A stretch of DNA of 64,000 bases from Ruegeria sp. ANG-R (GCF_000813985.1 NZ_JWLJ01000006.1:1-64000), one strand, 5' to 3'. Positions 1 through 8,427 are shown, counted from the stretch's first letter. A program made the numbers and translations. Notes: generated from the letters alone by a model not told the origin.

Positions 1-67
1 GGTTCCGAGAATCTATCATGGGCTGAGAGTGGCGCAGTTCGTCCTGACGCGAAAGCCCCCAACTGCG

Positions 68-256
68 TTACTGCCCTTTCAGGCATTGTGTGGGTTCTGC
101 ATCAGACTGCGAAACCGCGCCGCAGAAAACACAACGCCAATCGCCTTCCTTACGGTGCTGCCGCCACCTGCATTCGCGCGTCAGCGAAGACGTGCGGGAC
201 CGCCAAAGAAAATAGGCGAAAACGCCCGCGGCAAGCAGAAGCAGGAGAATAGGCAT
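68..256 (-). CDS. Small membrane-anchored protein with four-cysteine (zinc-ribbon-like) tail
   Basis: Encodes 62 residues. Residues 2-18 form one hydrophobic segment ending in FLWRSR, so the protein is probably anchored in the inner membrane with the remainder in the cytoplasm. The tail has cysteines in the pattern C...CVFC...C, which could bind a metal, but the function is unknown. Small proteins of this build are common in roseobacters. An AGGAG lies only one base before the ATG, which is unusually close, so the exact start is not certain. It lies on the same strand as the next two small genes. Confidence 0.55.
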   Translation of the reverse strand: MPILLLLLAAGVFAYFLWRSRTSSLTRECRWRQHRKEGDWRCVFCGAVSQSDAEPTQCLKGQ

Positions 257-305
257 ACTCCTGCATTGCCGATTGCTTCGGACTTTTCAAGCCTGCGCAA
301 TCCCA

Positions 306-446
306 TCAGGCCGCGTTGGCGTATTCAAAAAGCTCCGGTGTTTCGTCTCTCGCCGGGATTACGGGCTCGGGCGTATAATAGGCCCAGGCCTGTTCCAGTA
401 GCTCCAGTGCCTTATATGCCTGCGATTTTGTGTTTTGCTTGTCCAT
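306..446 (-). CDS. 46-residue conserved small protein
   Basis: The ATG at 446 gives a 46-residue acidic soluble peptide starting MDKQNTKSQAYKALELLEQA, with a predicted amphipathic helix and then AYYTPEPV. A longer reading frame extends upstream, but its sequence is arginine-rich and shows no conserved character. A purine-rich stretch (GGATCTC) precedes the ATG. I recall similar short peptides from Ruegeria-type genomes. No function is known to me. Confidence 0.5.
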   Translation of the reverse strand: MDKQNTKSQAYKALELLEQAWAYYTPEPVIPARDETPELFEYANAA

Positions 447-552
447 CGGAGAGATCCTGTTCCAATTCAGCCACTCCTTCCCCCTTGCAAGGCTATGCTG
501 GCAAGCACGTAACTTCACCACATCTTTTTGCAGTCTTGGTATGCTTAAAACA

Positions 553-583
553 CATAAAAGGCTGGCACATATATCTGCCAACC
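553..583 (-). terminator. Rho-independent terminator of the small lipoprotein gene
   Basis: On the minus strand an 8-bp stem (GGTTGGCA pairing with TGCCAGCC, one G-U pair) encloses an 8-base loop and is followed by TTTTATG. It lies about 20 bases past the stop of the lipoprotein gene that ends at 601. Confidence 0.6.
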
Positions 584-600
584 TAGAATAACGACGCAGG

Positions 601-849
601 TTATGCGCCCATACACGCGTTCGCTTTGGCGGCCTGTGCCTCGCTGACGCCATTGCCCGCAACGAATACTTCGGTTTGCTTGCCATTTTGCAGGACGTAT
701 TGCGTCGTAAATGAACCTTCGATCCCTGCCTGATTGGCGCATTCTACTTGCTTAAAAACAAGGTCCGCCCGATTACTGCCAGATCCGCCGCAGGCTGAAA
801 GAGCGATGATCGCAACCAAGGATAGAGCTTTCACTACTGTTTGGGTCAT
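601..849 (-). CDS. Small lipoprotein, unknown function
   Basis: Encodes 82 residues. Residues 1-20 are a lipoprotein signal peptide ending in the lipobox LSAC (Cys20), followed by GGSGSN, which suggests an envelope lipoprotein. The mature part has two further cysteines (VECANQ and NACMGA), which could form a disulfide in the periplasm. The start at 849 is preferred over an upstream in-frame Met at 879 because GGAGAA sits at normal spacing and the signal peptide begins there. A terminator follows at 553-583, so the gene is probably monocistronic. Function unknown. Confidence 0.65.
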   Translation of the reverse strand: MTQTVVKALSLVAIIALSACGGSGSNRADLVFKQVECANQAGIEGSFTTQYVLQNGKQTEVFVAGNGVSEAQAAKANACMGA

Positions 850-885
850 TGATATTCTCCGATATTTCAACGCCCGCATAACATG

Positions 886-914
886 AAAAAACCCGGGAAG
901 TTTCCACCCCGGGT
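886..914 (-). terminator. Terminator of the sdhCDAB operon
   Basis: A perfect 7-bp stem (ACCCGGG with CCCGGGT) with a 10-base loop, followed on the minus strand by TTTTTC. It begins 25 bases after the sdhB stop codon and also separates sdh from the small lipoprotein gene downstream. Confidence 0.8.
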
Positions 915-938
915 ATTAAACTATTTGCACAGCTGTAA

Positions 939-1718
939 TCAAACCGCCCGGTCGACCATCATCTTCTTAATCTCGGCAATCGCTTTGGCCGGGTTCAGAC
1001 CCTTTGGGCAGGTCTTGGCACAGTTCATGATGGTATGGCAGCGATACAGCTTGAACGGATCTTCCAGCTCATCCAGACGCTCACCCGTCGCCTCGTCCCG
1101 GCTGTCGATAATCCAGCGATAGGCGTGCAGCAGCGCGGCAGGTCCGAGATAGCGGTCGCCGTTCCACCAGTAGCTGGGGCACGAAGTCGAACAGCTGGCG
1201 CACATCACGCACTCATACAGACCGTCCAGCTTTTTGCGGTCTTCGATCGACTGCTTCCATTCCTTTGCCGGACGGTTGGTCTTGGTTTCCAGCCAAGGCA
1301 TGATGCTTGCGTGCTGGGCGTAGAAATGGGTCAGGTCCGGTATCAGATCTTTCACAACCGGCATATGCGGCAGTGGATAAATCTTCACATCGCCTTTGAT
1401 CTCATCCATGCCGTAGATACAGGCCAGCGTGTTGATCCCGTCGATATTCATCGCGCAGGAGCCACAGATACCTTCACGGCACGAGCGGCGGAACGTCAGC
1501 GTCGGATCGATTTCATTCTTGATCTTGATCAGCGCGTCCAGAACCATTGGGCCGCAAGCATCCATATCGACAAAATAGGTGTCTACGCGGGGGTTCTGGC
1601 CATCATCCGGGTTCCAGCGATAGATTTGGAACTTGCGCACATTCGTTGCGCCCTCGGGCTTGGGCCACGTTTTGCCGGTGGTGATCCGGGAATTCTTGGG
1701 GAGGGTCAGTTGTACCAT
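939..1718 (-). CDS. sdhB: Succinate dehydrogenase iron-sulfur subunit
   Basis: Encodes 259 residues, the usual length. SdhB carries electrons from the flavin of SdhA to ubiquinone through three iron-sulfur clusters, at the cytoplasmic face of the inner membrane. The [2Fe-2S] ligands are Cys80, Cys85, Cys88 and Cys100 (CREGICGSC). The [4Fe-4S] and [3Fe-4S] ligands lie in [12 protein letters not shown] (170-181) and in [14 protein letters not shown] (from 227). It is the last gene of sdhC-sdhD-sdhA-sdhB, 12 bases after sdhA, and is followed by a terminator. Confidence 0.97.
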   Translation of the reverse strand: MVQLTLPKNSRITTGKTWPKPEGATNVRKFQIYRWNPDDGQNPRVDTYFVDMDACGPMVLDALIKIKNEIDPTLTFRRSCREGICGSCAMNIDGINTLACIYGMDEIKGDVKIYPLPHMPVVKDLIPDLTHFYAQHASIMPWLETKTNRPAKEWKQSIEDRKKLDGLYECVMCASCSTSCPSYWWNGDRYLGPAALLHAYRWIIDSRDEATGERLDELEDPFKLYRCHTIMNCAKTCPKGLNPAKAIAEIKKMMVDRAV

Positions 1719-1730
1719 GGATTCCTCTCC

Positions 1731-3539
1731 TTAGAACGTGCGCGCTTTGGGCGCGATTTTCTGCAGACTGATGCCGCCTTCGTCTTCGGTCGACAGCGGG
1801 TCGACGATGACAGGACGATAGCTGAGTTCGACCTCGTTCCCATCAACACGGGAAACGGTGTGAACGCGCCAGTTTTCATCATCTCGCTCGGTAAAGTCCT
1901 CGTGGGCGTGGGCCCCCCGCGATTCCTTGCGGGCCTCGGCCCCGACGATGGTGGCCAGAGCGCTTGGCATCAGGTTGGTCAGCTCCAGCGTTTCCATGAG
2001 ATCACTGTTCCAGATGAGGCTGCGATCGGAAACCTTGATGTCATCCATCTTGGCTGCAATCGCTGTCATCTTCTCGACCCCTTCCGCCATGGTCTTGGCG
2101 GTGCGGAACACGGCAGCGTCCGCCTGCATGGTCTTTTGCATCTCAAGCCGCAGTTCGGCGGTTGCGATCTCGCCACTGGCGTTGCGGACCGCATCAAAGC
2201 GGTCGAACGCCTTATCGACCGACGCCTGGTTCAGAACCGGGTTCGGAGCGTCTGCATCAACAACCTTGCCCGCGCGGATGGCCGCCGCACGACCAAAGAC
2301 CACTAGGTCGATCAACGAGTTCGAACCAAGTCGGTTTGCCCCGTGAACTGAGGCGCAGCCCGCCTCACCCACAGCCATAAGGCCCGGAACCACCGCTGTC
2401 GGATTGTCAGCAGTCGGGTTCAGAACTTCGCCCCAATAGTTTGTCGGGATACCGCCCATGTTGTAATGGACCGTTGGCAGAACCGGGATCGGCTCTTTCG
2501 TTACATCCACGCCCGCAAAAATCTTGGCGCTTTCGGAAATGCCGGGCAGGCGTTCATGCAGCGCTTCGGCTGGCAGGTGGCTGAGGTTCAGGTGAATGTG
2601 ATCCCCTTCCGCCCCGACGCCACGCCCTTCGCGGATTTCCATGGTCATGGACCGGCTGACATAGTCGCGCGGCGCCAGGTCCTTGTATTGGGGCGCATAG
2701 CGCTCCATGAACCGTTCGCCTTCCGAGTTGGTCAGATAGCCGCCCTCGCCCCGTGCGCCTTCGGTAATCAGACAGCCCGAGCCGTAGATGCCGGTTGGGT
2801 GGAATTGCACGAATTCCATGTCCTGCAGCGCTAGCCCCGCGCGGGCCACCATGCCGCCACCGTCGCCGGTGCAGGTATGCGCCGAAGTGGCGCTGAAATA
2901 GGCGCGGCCATAACCACCGGTCGCCAGCACCACCATTTTGGCGTTGAAAACATGCATCGTGCCATCGTCCAGCTTCCAGCAGACCACGCCCTGGCATTGA
3001 CCATCATCGGACATGATCAGGTCGATGGCAAAGTACTCGATATAGAACTCGGCGTTGTTCTTCAGCGATTGGCCATAGAGCGTGTGCAGGATCGCGTGGC
3101 CGGTCCGGTCAGCCGCAGCGCAGGTCCGCTGCACAGCAGGGCCCTCACCGAATTCTGTGGTGTGGCCGCCAAAGGGGCGCTGATAGATCTTGCCCTCTTC
3201 GGTCCGGCTGAACGGAACACCATAATGTTCCAGCTCATAGACGGCCTTTGGAGCCTCACGCGCGAGGTATTCCATCGCGTCGGTATCGCCCAGCCAGTCC
3301 GAACCTTTGACGGTGTCGTACATGTGCCATTGCCAATGGTCCGGGCCCATGTTCGACAGGGAAGCGGCGATGCCCCCCTGCGCCGCGACCGTATGGGAAC
3401 GGGTCGGGAAAACCTTGGTCACGCAGGCTGTGCGCAGTCCCTGTTCCGCCATGCCCAGAGTTGCGCGCAGACCCGCGCCCCCGGCGCCGACAACCACCAC
3501 GTCGTATTCGTGGGTCTCGTATTCATATGCTGCTGTCAT
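1731..3539 (-). CDS. sdhA: Succinate dehydrogenase flavoprotein subunit
   Basis: Encodes 602 residues and oxidises succinate to fumarate using covalently bound FAD. The Rossmann motif VVVGAGGAG is at residues 15-23. The flavinylated histidine is expected at His49 in [10 protein letters not shown], and the substrate-site motif QFHPTG is present further on. It sits 12 bases after sdhD and 12 bases before sdhB, in an operon of conserved order. No defect is visible. Confidence 0.98.
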   Translation of the reverse strand: MTAAYEYETHEYDVVVVGAGGAGLRATLGMAEQGLRTACVTKVFPTRSHTVAAQGGIAASLSNMGPDHWQWHMYDTVKGSDWLGDTDAMEYLAREAPKAVYELEHYGVPFSRTEEGKIYQRPFGGHTTEFGEGPAVQRTCAAADRTGHAILHTLYGQSLKNNAEFYIEYFAIDLIMSDDGQCQGVVCWKLDDGTMHVFNAKMVVLATGGYGRAYFSATSAHTCTGDGGGMVARAGLALQDMEFVQFHPTGIYGSGCLITEGARGEGGYLTNSEGERFMERYAPQYKDLAPRDYVSRSMTMEIREGRGVGAEGDHIHLNLSHLPAEALHERLPGISESAKIFAGVDVTKEPIPVLPTVHYNMGGIPTNYWGEVLNPTADNPTAVVPGLMAVGEAGCASVHGANRLGSNSLIDLVVFGRAAAIRAGKVVDADAPNPVLNQASVDKAFDRFDAVRNASGEIATAELRLEMQKTMQADAAVFRTAKTMAEGVEKMTAIAAKMDDIKVSDRSLIWNSDLMETLELTNLMPSALATIVGAEARKESRGAHAHEDFTERDDENWRVHTVSRVDGNEVELSYRPVIVDPLSTEDEGGISLQKIAPKARTF

Positions 3540-3551
3540 TGTTCTTGTTCC

Positions 3552-3935
3552 TTACTGCGCATAACCGAGGGCAAGCCGTGCGAGCGCAAAAAGACCCGCT
3601 GCAATCAGCGTGTAGGCAAAGGCCCGCGCCGCCATCAGGGTAAGCTTTTCTGCTACGCCATGTACGTAGTCCTCAATCGCTTCTTGCACCTCGCGCAGCA
3701 GATGCGGAACAACAACAACCAATGTCAGGCCCATGACAATCGACGGGAACGGACGGCTGTAGTAAGCCAGCGCTTCGTCGTAGGTCCCGCCCAGAGCGTG
3801 TCCGAAGGTGAATACGAACAGCGGAACCAGAATGACCAACGCCGCCGAACTGAGCATCATCTGCCAGTGGTGATGCGTACCTGCGCGTCCGGCTCCCATG
3901 CCCTGTGCGCGTTTGCGATCTGTCAGAAACTGCAT
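3552..3935 (-). CDS. sdhD: Succinate dehydrogenase membrane anchor subunit
   Basis: Encodes 127 residues with three predicted membrane helices (about 28-48, 63-82 and 100-124). With SdhC it anchors the SDH catalytic dimer and helps form the heme b and ubiquinone sites; His78 and His92 are candidate ligands. The ATG at 3935 is chosen over a TTG six bases upstream because GGGAGG lies six bases before the ATG but directly abuts the TTG. It starts 13 bases after the sdhC stop. Confidence 0.92.
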   Translation of the reverse strand: MQFLTDRKRAQGMGAGRAGTHHHWQMMLSSAALVILVPLFVFTFGHALGGTYDEALAYYSRPFPSIVMGLTLVVVVPHLLREVQEAIEDYVHGVAEKLTLMAARAFAYTLIAAGLFALARLALGYAQ

Positions 3936-3948
3936 AGCCAACCTCCCT

Positions 3949-4332
3949 TTAAAGCGCCGCGGCTGTGATCAGGGCCAGCACCGTCGCGAGAACGAACATG
4001 CCAATGCCCATCTTCTCGGACACTTCAACATTCAGGCAATATCCCAGATCCCAGATGACGTGCCGCAAACGGCCCAGCATGTGATAGAAAATGGCCCAAG
4101 CCGCGCCGAACATGACCAGATCACCCAGGAAACTGGTCATCAAACCGTTGATCAGGTCAAAGGCGCTTTGCGATGTGGCAGCGGCAAGCAACCACCAGAC
4201 AACCAGCAAAGCCAAACCAAAAGAGGCGATGCCCGTGATGCGCACCATGATCGAAGAGATCGACGTCATCTGCGGACGATAGATCGTCAAATGTGGAGAG
4301 AGTGGGCGGTTGCCTCGATTTACATCGGCCAT
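3949..4332 (-). CDS. sdhC: Succinate dehydrogenase cytochrome b556 subunit
   Basis: Encodes 127 residues, first gene of the operon. The family motif SPHLTIYRPQ (residues 12-21) is followed by three membrane helices (about 28-50, 66-88 and 106-126). The likely heme b ligand is His84 in FYHMLGRLRH. AAGGAG precedes the ATG. The upstream region carries a set of GTGATCAC palindromes, annotated separately, that recur in front of sucC. Confidence 0.95.
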   Translation of the reverse strand: MADVNRGNRPLSPHLTIYRPQMTSISSIMVRITGIASFGLALLVVWWLLAAATSQSAFDLINGLMTSFLGDLVMFGAAWAIFYHMLGRLRHVIWDLGYCLNVEVSEKMGIGMFVLATVLALITAAAL

Positions 4333-4441
4333 GTTGGCTCCTTTTCGGTTGGCTACCGAACGTTTTACTGGTTTTTACGACTCTGTCACGCGCTGCAGGT
4401 GCAAAATCCAGTAAATTTGATGCAAAATCGCTGATAAGGTA

Positions 4442-4480
4442 CGTTTGTGATCACACAAAATATTCTCGTGATCACAAAAT
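4442..4480 (-). promoter_or_regulatory. 39-bp composite operator upstream of sdhC (paired GTGATCAC palindromes)
   Basis: Read toward sdhC the sequence is ATTTTGTGATCAC, 12 bases, then TGTGATCACAAACG. The palindrome centres (4450.5 and 4471.5) are 21 bp apart, two helical turns, so two dimers would sit on one face of the DNA. Its edge is 109 bp from the sdhC ATG. The two arms (27 bases) and their spacing are identical in front of sucC at 12057-12095. This implies a shared transcription factor. I cannot name it from sequence; AkgR, a regulator described for 2-oxoglutarate dehydrogenase genes in Rhodobacter, is one hypothesis. Confidence 0.75.
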
Positions 4481-4487
4481 ACATGCG

Positions 4488-4534
4488 GCGTGATCAATGT
4501 TAGCGTTTTCAATGGAAAAGCAATGTGATCACGA
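4488..4534 (-). promoter_or_regulatory. Two auxiliary GATC-centred half-operators behind the sdhC operator
   Basis: A TGATCA at 4491-4496 and a GTGATCAC at 4525-4532 extend the array away from sdhC. Successive centre-to-centre spacings from the main pair are 21, 22 and 35 bp. The outermost site ends five bases from the stop codon of the DUF1194 gene. They probably belong to the same regulatory array, but they are weaker matches. Confidence 0.5.
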
Positions 4535-4536
4535 AT

Positions 4537-5211
4537 CTAGCGCAGCGGCTGTTTCAGGTCCGCGGTCTGCTGCGTCACCTCGCGCAAAAGTTTCTTGCGG
4601 ATACGTTCGGGGTAATCGGCGAAGCCAGCGGCTGAAACGACAAACGCCCCCTCACCGACGATAACGTTCTCGAAAAAATACGCCGTCAGGTCGGGCTCGC
4701 TCTCTTCAATCGCGATGGCGTTCACGGTGACCCCGCGATCACGCAGCTTGCCGTGAAGCGTTGCCGGTTCGATCCCTTCATTCGAGACACCGTCGCCGGA
4801 AAGATCGATCAGATGCCTTTTGCACTCGGACACTTCGTCAAAACTGGCAACGGTCATTTCAAGCGCTTCACCAATCGCGGTCGAGAAATTACGCCAGACG
4901 CGCGGATCGGCAGCGACGTTGTCTGCAAACCTGTCCAGCGTGGCAAAGCTGTCGATCCGGGTCCATGGGATCGTGATCCGCTGGCGCGAGCTGCCGGTCC
5001 ACTGCACCAGCATCAAACGTGCCTGCCCGCGCACCAACGCCTCGGACACGATCGGATCGCGCAACCCGGCGGAAAGCCCATCCATCTGAATGCGGTATTC
5101 GTCAGAATCGACCGAGCCAGATACGTCCACTGCCAAGGCCAGGGCCAGATCGCAGGCATGAACCTGCGGAGCCAGACAAAGGCTGGCCAGAAACATGCGC
5201 AACATCATCAT
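4537..5211 (-). CDS. DUF1194 secreted VWA-like protein
   Basis: Encodes 224 residues. A short signal peptide ending near VHACDLA is followed by a von Willebrand factor A-like fold. The MIDAS-type motif DVSGSV is at about residues 29-34, and LIDLSGDGVSNEG later in the chain fits a second metal-site strand. DUF1194 proteins are conserved periplasmic proteins of unknown role in alphaproteobacteria. It lies between mcd and sdhC on the same strand, with the sdhC operator array starting just past its stop. Three consecutive ATGs at the start make the exact N-terminus uncertain by two residues. Confidence 0.8.
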   Translation of the reverse strand: MMMLRMFLASLCLAPQVHACDLALALAVDVSGSVDSDEYRIQMDGLSAGLRDPIVSEALVRGQARLMLVQWTGSSRQRITIPWTRIDSFATLDRFADNVAADPRVWRNFSTAIGEALEMTVASFDEVSECKRHLIDLSGDGVSNEGIEPATLHGKLRDRGVTVNAIAIEESEPDLTAYFFENVIVGEGAFVVSAAGFADYPERIRKKLLREVTQQTADLKQPLR

Positions 5212-5277
5212 ATCGCAAGCGTATCACGGATTTCGCAAGCCATGATCACTTCAATGTCAGCAATCGGACGAAGGGCC

Positions 5278-6306
5278 CTAGATGGGCATCAATGCCCAGT
5301 AATCCAGATCCAGCAGAACGTTGGGCAGATATTTCCCATCTTCATTGCGCAAAGCAAACGGTGCGCCGCCCTTGGTCGCAACCAGCCGCAGACGCAGCGC
5401 ACCAACGCCGGGCACATCAGTTTCGGCTTTATCCAAAACTTCTGACCAGGCCTTGATGGTATCGCCCGCAAAACAGGGGTTCGCATGGGCCCCGCCATTC
5501 AGGCCAGCGATCATCTGCGCATTTGCCAACCCGTTGAACGACAGGGCACGCGCCATCGAGATCACATGGCCGCCATAAATCAGGCGACCCTCGGGACGGA
5601 AGGTCAGGTCGAAATGCACCTTGGCCGTGTTCTGCCACAAGCGGGTAGCCAGCATGTGCTCGGCCTCTTCAACGGTCACGCCATCGACGTGATCGATCAT
5701 TTCTCCCGTGTTGTACGCATCCCAGCGATGGTTTTCGCCGGATTGTACAAAGTCGTATTTCGAGAAATCGAGCCCCTTCGGAACCACGAGGTCACCGACG
5801 TCCAGCGTCTTTTTCAGATCGGGCACAACCGTCTCAGGTGCAGGGGCATCGAGGTTCGATTTGCGCACCATCACCCAGCGCACATATTCGATCACCACTT
5901 CATCGCGCTGGTTCAGCCCGCGCGTGCGGACCCATACAACCCCGGTCTTGCCGTTCGAGTTCTGCTTGAGACCGATCACCTCGGATTCCGAACGCAAGGT
6001 ATCGCCGGGATAGACCGGCTTCAGCCAGCGGCCTTCGGCATAGCCCAGATTGGCCACCGCATTCAGCGAGATATCGGGGACGGTTTTGCCAAAGACCACA
6101 TGAAAGGCGGCCAGATCATCGATCGGGCTCTGCGGCAGACCGCAATTCCGTGCGAACTCGTCCGAGGAATACAGGGCGTGACGCGCGGGATAGAGTGCGT
6201 GATAAAGCGCACGCTCTCCATCTGTAACTGTGCGCGGGACCGCATGATGCAGCACCTGCCCGACAGAGTAGTCCTCGAAAAAGCGGCCCGGATTCGTTTT
6301 TGCCAT
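5278..6306 (-). CDS. mcd: Mesaconyl-CoA hydratase (ethylmalonyl-CoA pathway)
   Basis: Encodes 342 residues with two MaoC-like hotdog halves. By family it hydrates mesaconyl-C1-CoA to (2R,3S)-beta-methylmalyl-CoA in the ethylmalonyl-CoA pathway, which replaces the glyoxylate shunt for acetate assimilation in Rhodobacter-type bacteria. It starts GRFFEDYSVGQVLHHAVPRT and contains a hydratase-type D/H-rich stretch (SPIDDLAAFHVVFGKTVPDI). Its ATG overlaps the TAA of the DUF1737 gene by one base, and mcl2 is the first gene of the same run, which supports the assignment. The gene is often named mch or mcd. Confidence 0.92.
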   Translation of the reverse strand: MAKTNPGRFFEDYSVGQVLHHAVPRTVTDGERALYHALYPARHALYSSDEFARNCGLPQSPIDDLAAFHVVFGKTVPDISLNAVANLGYAEGRWLKPVYPGDTLRSESEVIGLKQNSNGKTGVVWVRTRGLNQRDEVVIEYVRWVMVRKSNLDAPAPETVVPDLKKTLDVGDLVVPKGLDFSKYDFVQSGENHRWDAYNTGEMIDHVDGVTVEEAEHMLATRLWQNTAKVHFDLTFRPEGRLIYGGHVISMARALSFNGLANAQMIAGLNGGAHANPCFAGDTIKAWSEVLDKAETDVPGVGALRLRLVATKGGAPFALRNEDGKYLPNVLLDLDYWALMPI

Positions 6307-6512
6307 TATTGCTGTCCCAGTTTCATGTCAGGGGAATAGTCGGCGTCGACCTCTTTGGTCACCGCCTGCGCGCAGCGCATCACGTTATTTGCCGTATCAA
6401 AGGCGTAGGACGGATCGCCATAAAGCTCCCACCCTTTTGCCAATGCGTCCGAGACTTTGTGACAGAAGGCCGAGGTGTCCTCTTCGGTCAGCAAACGATA
6501 AAGCTTCGCCAT
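6306..6512 (-). CDS. DUF1737 domain protein
   Basis: Encodes 68 residues of the DUF1737 type (YRLLTEEDTSAFCHKV, then a GWELYG motif). This short alpha/beta domain of unknown function often occurs alone or fused to other domains. It has no signal peptide or membrane segment, so it is cytoplasmic. It lies 12 bases after the NnrU-like gene, and its stop overlaps the mcd start (TAATG), so it is likely co-translated with mesaconyl-CoA hydratase. Confidence 0.8.
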   Translation of the reverse strand: MAKLYRLLTEEDTSAFCHKVSDALAKGWELYGDPSYAFDTANNVMRCAQAVTKEVDADYSPDMKLGQQ

Positions 6513-6524
6513 CAGATAAGCCCC

Positions 6525-7079
6525 TTACGATCCAAACGGGGATGGGCCGACAAGCCCGTGAATATACCCCACGATGCCCAGCAGCACGATCGAGGCCAAA
6601 AAGAACATAGCATCCTTGCCATAGGTGCCGGGTTCGCCCGGGGTCCAGTCGGGCTCGGCCCGGTTTATGACGATCACCTCGACAATCGCCCACGCGAGCA
6701 AGCCGCCGAACAGGACGATCGAAGCCAGATCGCCATTCACCAGCAAATGCGCAAAAGCCCACAGCTTGAAACCGCCGAGCATCGGGTGGCGCATTCGACT
6801 CAGTAGACGGCCTTTCTGGCCTGCTGGACTCATCATGTAGAACGCGATCAACACCAACAGGTTGTTGATATGAATCAGGAAAGTTGGCGGTGCCCAGACA
6901 TAGATAAAATCGGTCATGCGGTAGCCGAAGATCATCAACAGAATCGCAGCAACCAGTGCCAGTGCCACCGCACCTTTGCCCGCATTACCCATGGCGGCGC
7001 GGCGTTCGGGCATCGCGCGTTTGAACAGATGTGCGGCCCACCACAAGGCCACACCAAGGATCAGAAGAAAGAAGCCCAT
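6525..7079 (-). CDS. NnrU family membrane protein
   Basis: Encodes 184 residues with about five predicted membrane helices and the family motif RHPMLGGFKLWAFAHLLVNG near the middle. NnrU proteins were first linked to nitric oxide and nitrite metabolism and are related to isoprenylcysteine-methyltransferase-like membrane proteins; their reaction is not established. Here the gene is inside an ethylmalonyl-CoA pathway run, 7 bases after mcl2, with no denitrification genes nearby. Its role may therefore differ from the namesake. Confidence 0.82.
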   Translation of the reverse strand: MGFFLLILGVALWWAAHLFKRAMPERRAAMGNAGKGAVALALVAAILLMIFGYRMTDFIYVWAPPTFLIHINNLLVLIAFYMMSPAGQKGRLLSRMRHPMLGGFKLWAFAHLLVNGDLASIVLFGGLLAWAIVEVIVINRAEPDWTPGEPGTYGKDAMFFLASIVLLGIVGYIHGLVGPSPFGS

Positions 7080-7086
7080 TGCTGGC

Positions 7087-7944
7087 TTACCCCGCTTGCA
7101 AAGCTAATATCGCGTCTGCTTTTGCCAGAGTTTCGCGGGCAGTTACAACATGCAGGTTTTCAACAATCTTGCCATCCACGACCGCGACCCCCTGCCCCTG
7201 TGCCTCGGTCTCTTCAAAGGCCGCGATCTGACGGCGCGCCAGATCGATCTCATCCTCTGATGGGGCAAAGGCTGCGTTGGCGATATCGACCTGAGCGGGG
7301 TGGATCAGTGTCTTGCCGTCAAAACCCATGTCGCGGCCCTGAGCGCATTCGGCCTCGAGCCCTTCGGCATCTTTGAAGGCATTGTAGACACCGTCGACAA
7401 TAATCAGACCCTCGGCCTTGGCAGCCAGAAGACACAGGCCCAAAGAGGTCATCATCGGAAGGCGGTCAGGGCGAAAGCGGGTCTGCAATTCCTTGGCCAG
7501 ATCATTGGTACCCATCACAAACCCGGCCATCAGCGGATGCGCCGCGATTTCAGCTGCATTGAGCATACCGCGCGGAGTTTCCATCATAGCCCAGATCGGC
7601 AGATCACCCGTAATCGCGGCCAGCGCATCAACGTCTGCGGCCGAATTCACCTTGGGCAGCAGCACCGCATCGGCATCCATCCCGCGCACAGCTTCCGCGT
7701 CGGCACGACCCCATTCGGTGTCCAATCCGTTGATTCGTACGATCTTGACTCGTGCGCCATACCCTCCGGTGGCCAGGGCGGCCTTCAGCGTTTCGCGGGC
7801 GTTGGGCTTTTCATCGGCAGCAACTGCATCTTCGAGATCGAAGATAACCGCATCGACCGGCAGGCTGCGGGCCTTATCCAGCGCCCGGTCACGCGAACCG
7901 GGGATATAGAGAACTGAACGATAGGGGCGCTGACGGGACTCCAC
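7087..7944 (-). CDS. mcl2: (3S)-malyl-CoA thioesterase / CoA ester lyase family
   Basis: Encodes 285 residues of the HpcH/HpaI-CitE fold, with SVLYIPGSRDRALDKA near the start, FDLEDAV, and the metal-site region MMETPRGMLNA. In Rhodobacter sphaeroides the shorter paralogue Mcl2 hydrolyses (3S)-malyl-CoA to malate, while longer Mcl1 is the true lyase. Length and linkage to mcd favour Mcl2, but lyase activity cannot be excluded. The GTG at 7944 is chosen because GGGAGAGG precedes it and the protein then begins at the family N-terminus; an ATG at 8049 would add 35 unconserved residues. Confidence 0.87.
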   Translation of the reverse strand: MESRQRPYRSVLYIPGSRDRALDKARSLPVDAVIFDLEDAVAADEKPNARETLKAALATGGYGARVKIVRINGLDTEWGRADAEAVRGMDADAVLLPKVNSAADVDALAAITGDLPIWAMMETPRGMLNAAEIAAHPLMAGFVMGTNDLAKELQTRFRPDRLPMMTSLGLCLLAAKAEGLIIVDGVYNAFKDAEGLEAECAQGRDMGFDGKTLIHPAQVDIANAAFAPSEDEIDLARRQIAAFEETEAQGQGVAVVDGKIVENLHVVTARETLAKADAILALQAG

Positions 7945-8121
7945 TGGCCTCTCCCTTTGAAATAATGTTGCGCGGAATGGGACATTTTTTGACGGAAAGT
8001 TCAAGAGCAAAATCGCCGCAGCGCAGCATTGGCCCTTCGAACGATGCAACGTGCGTTGCTTTAACGTGATTTCTCCTTTGCCCGGGCAGGCTGGAAACCA
8101 CTCGCAAAAGAGGGGACCAGA

Positions 8122-8427
8122 ATGAAACCGACATTTATCAAGATGACCATGGGGCTGGGCCTAATGGTGCTGGCGGCACAGCAGCTCTATGCGCAACCCC
8201 GCCAATGTGCCCCACGCGACGACGTGATACAGCGATTGGCGGAAAATTATGGTGAAACCCGCCGGGGCATTGGCATCGCCCGTCAGGGAGCAGTGATGGA
8301 GCTGTTTGCGTCCGGCAGTACCGGCAGCTGGACGATTACGGTTACCCTGCCGGATGGCGTTACCTGCCTTATCGCCTCGGGTCAGGCGTTTGAAACGCTG
8401 GCCGAAGCACTGCCGCCCAACGCCTGA
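8122..8427 (+). CDS. Small secreted protein, conserved in roseobacters
   Basis: Encodes 101 residues with a signal peptide (about residues 1-24, cleavage near LYAQP). The mature periplasmic domain has two cysteines (RQCAPRDDV and VTCLIASG) that may form a disulfide. It contains SWTITVTLPDG, a pattern seen in short beta-rich periplasmic proteins. AGGGGA precedes the ATG. It is divergent from mcl2 and convergent with the TauE gene, three bases away. Function unknown. Confidence 0.7.
   Translation: MKPTFIKMTMGLGLMVLAAQQLYAQPRQCAPRDDVIQRLAENYGETRRGIGIARQGAVMELFASGSTGSWTITVTLPDGVTCLIASGQAFETLAEALPPNA

Noticed and set aside
1035-2306. 423-codon open frame opposite sdhA/sdhB
   Set aside because: It lies antisense to certain genes, has no ribosome site or recognisable domain, and long antisense frames are common in GC-rich DNA. 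The same applies to large frames opposite lpd (22815-24140), TIGR02302 (29638-30876), lysA (31770-33062) and the desaturase gene (36442-37605).
7945-8049. N-terminal extension of Mcl2 to the ATG at 8049
   Set aside because: The extra 35 residues are unconserved in character, while the GTG at 7944 has a good ribosome site and gives the usual length.
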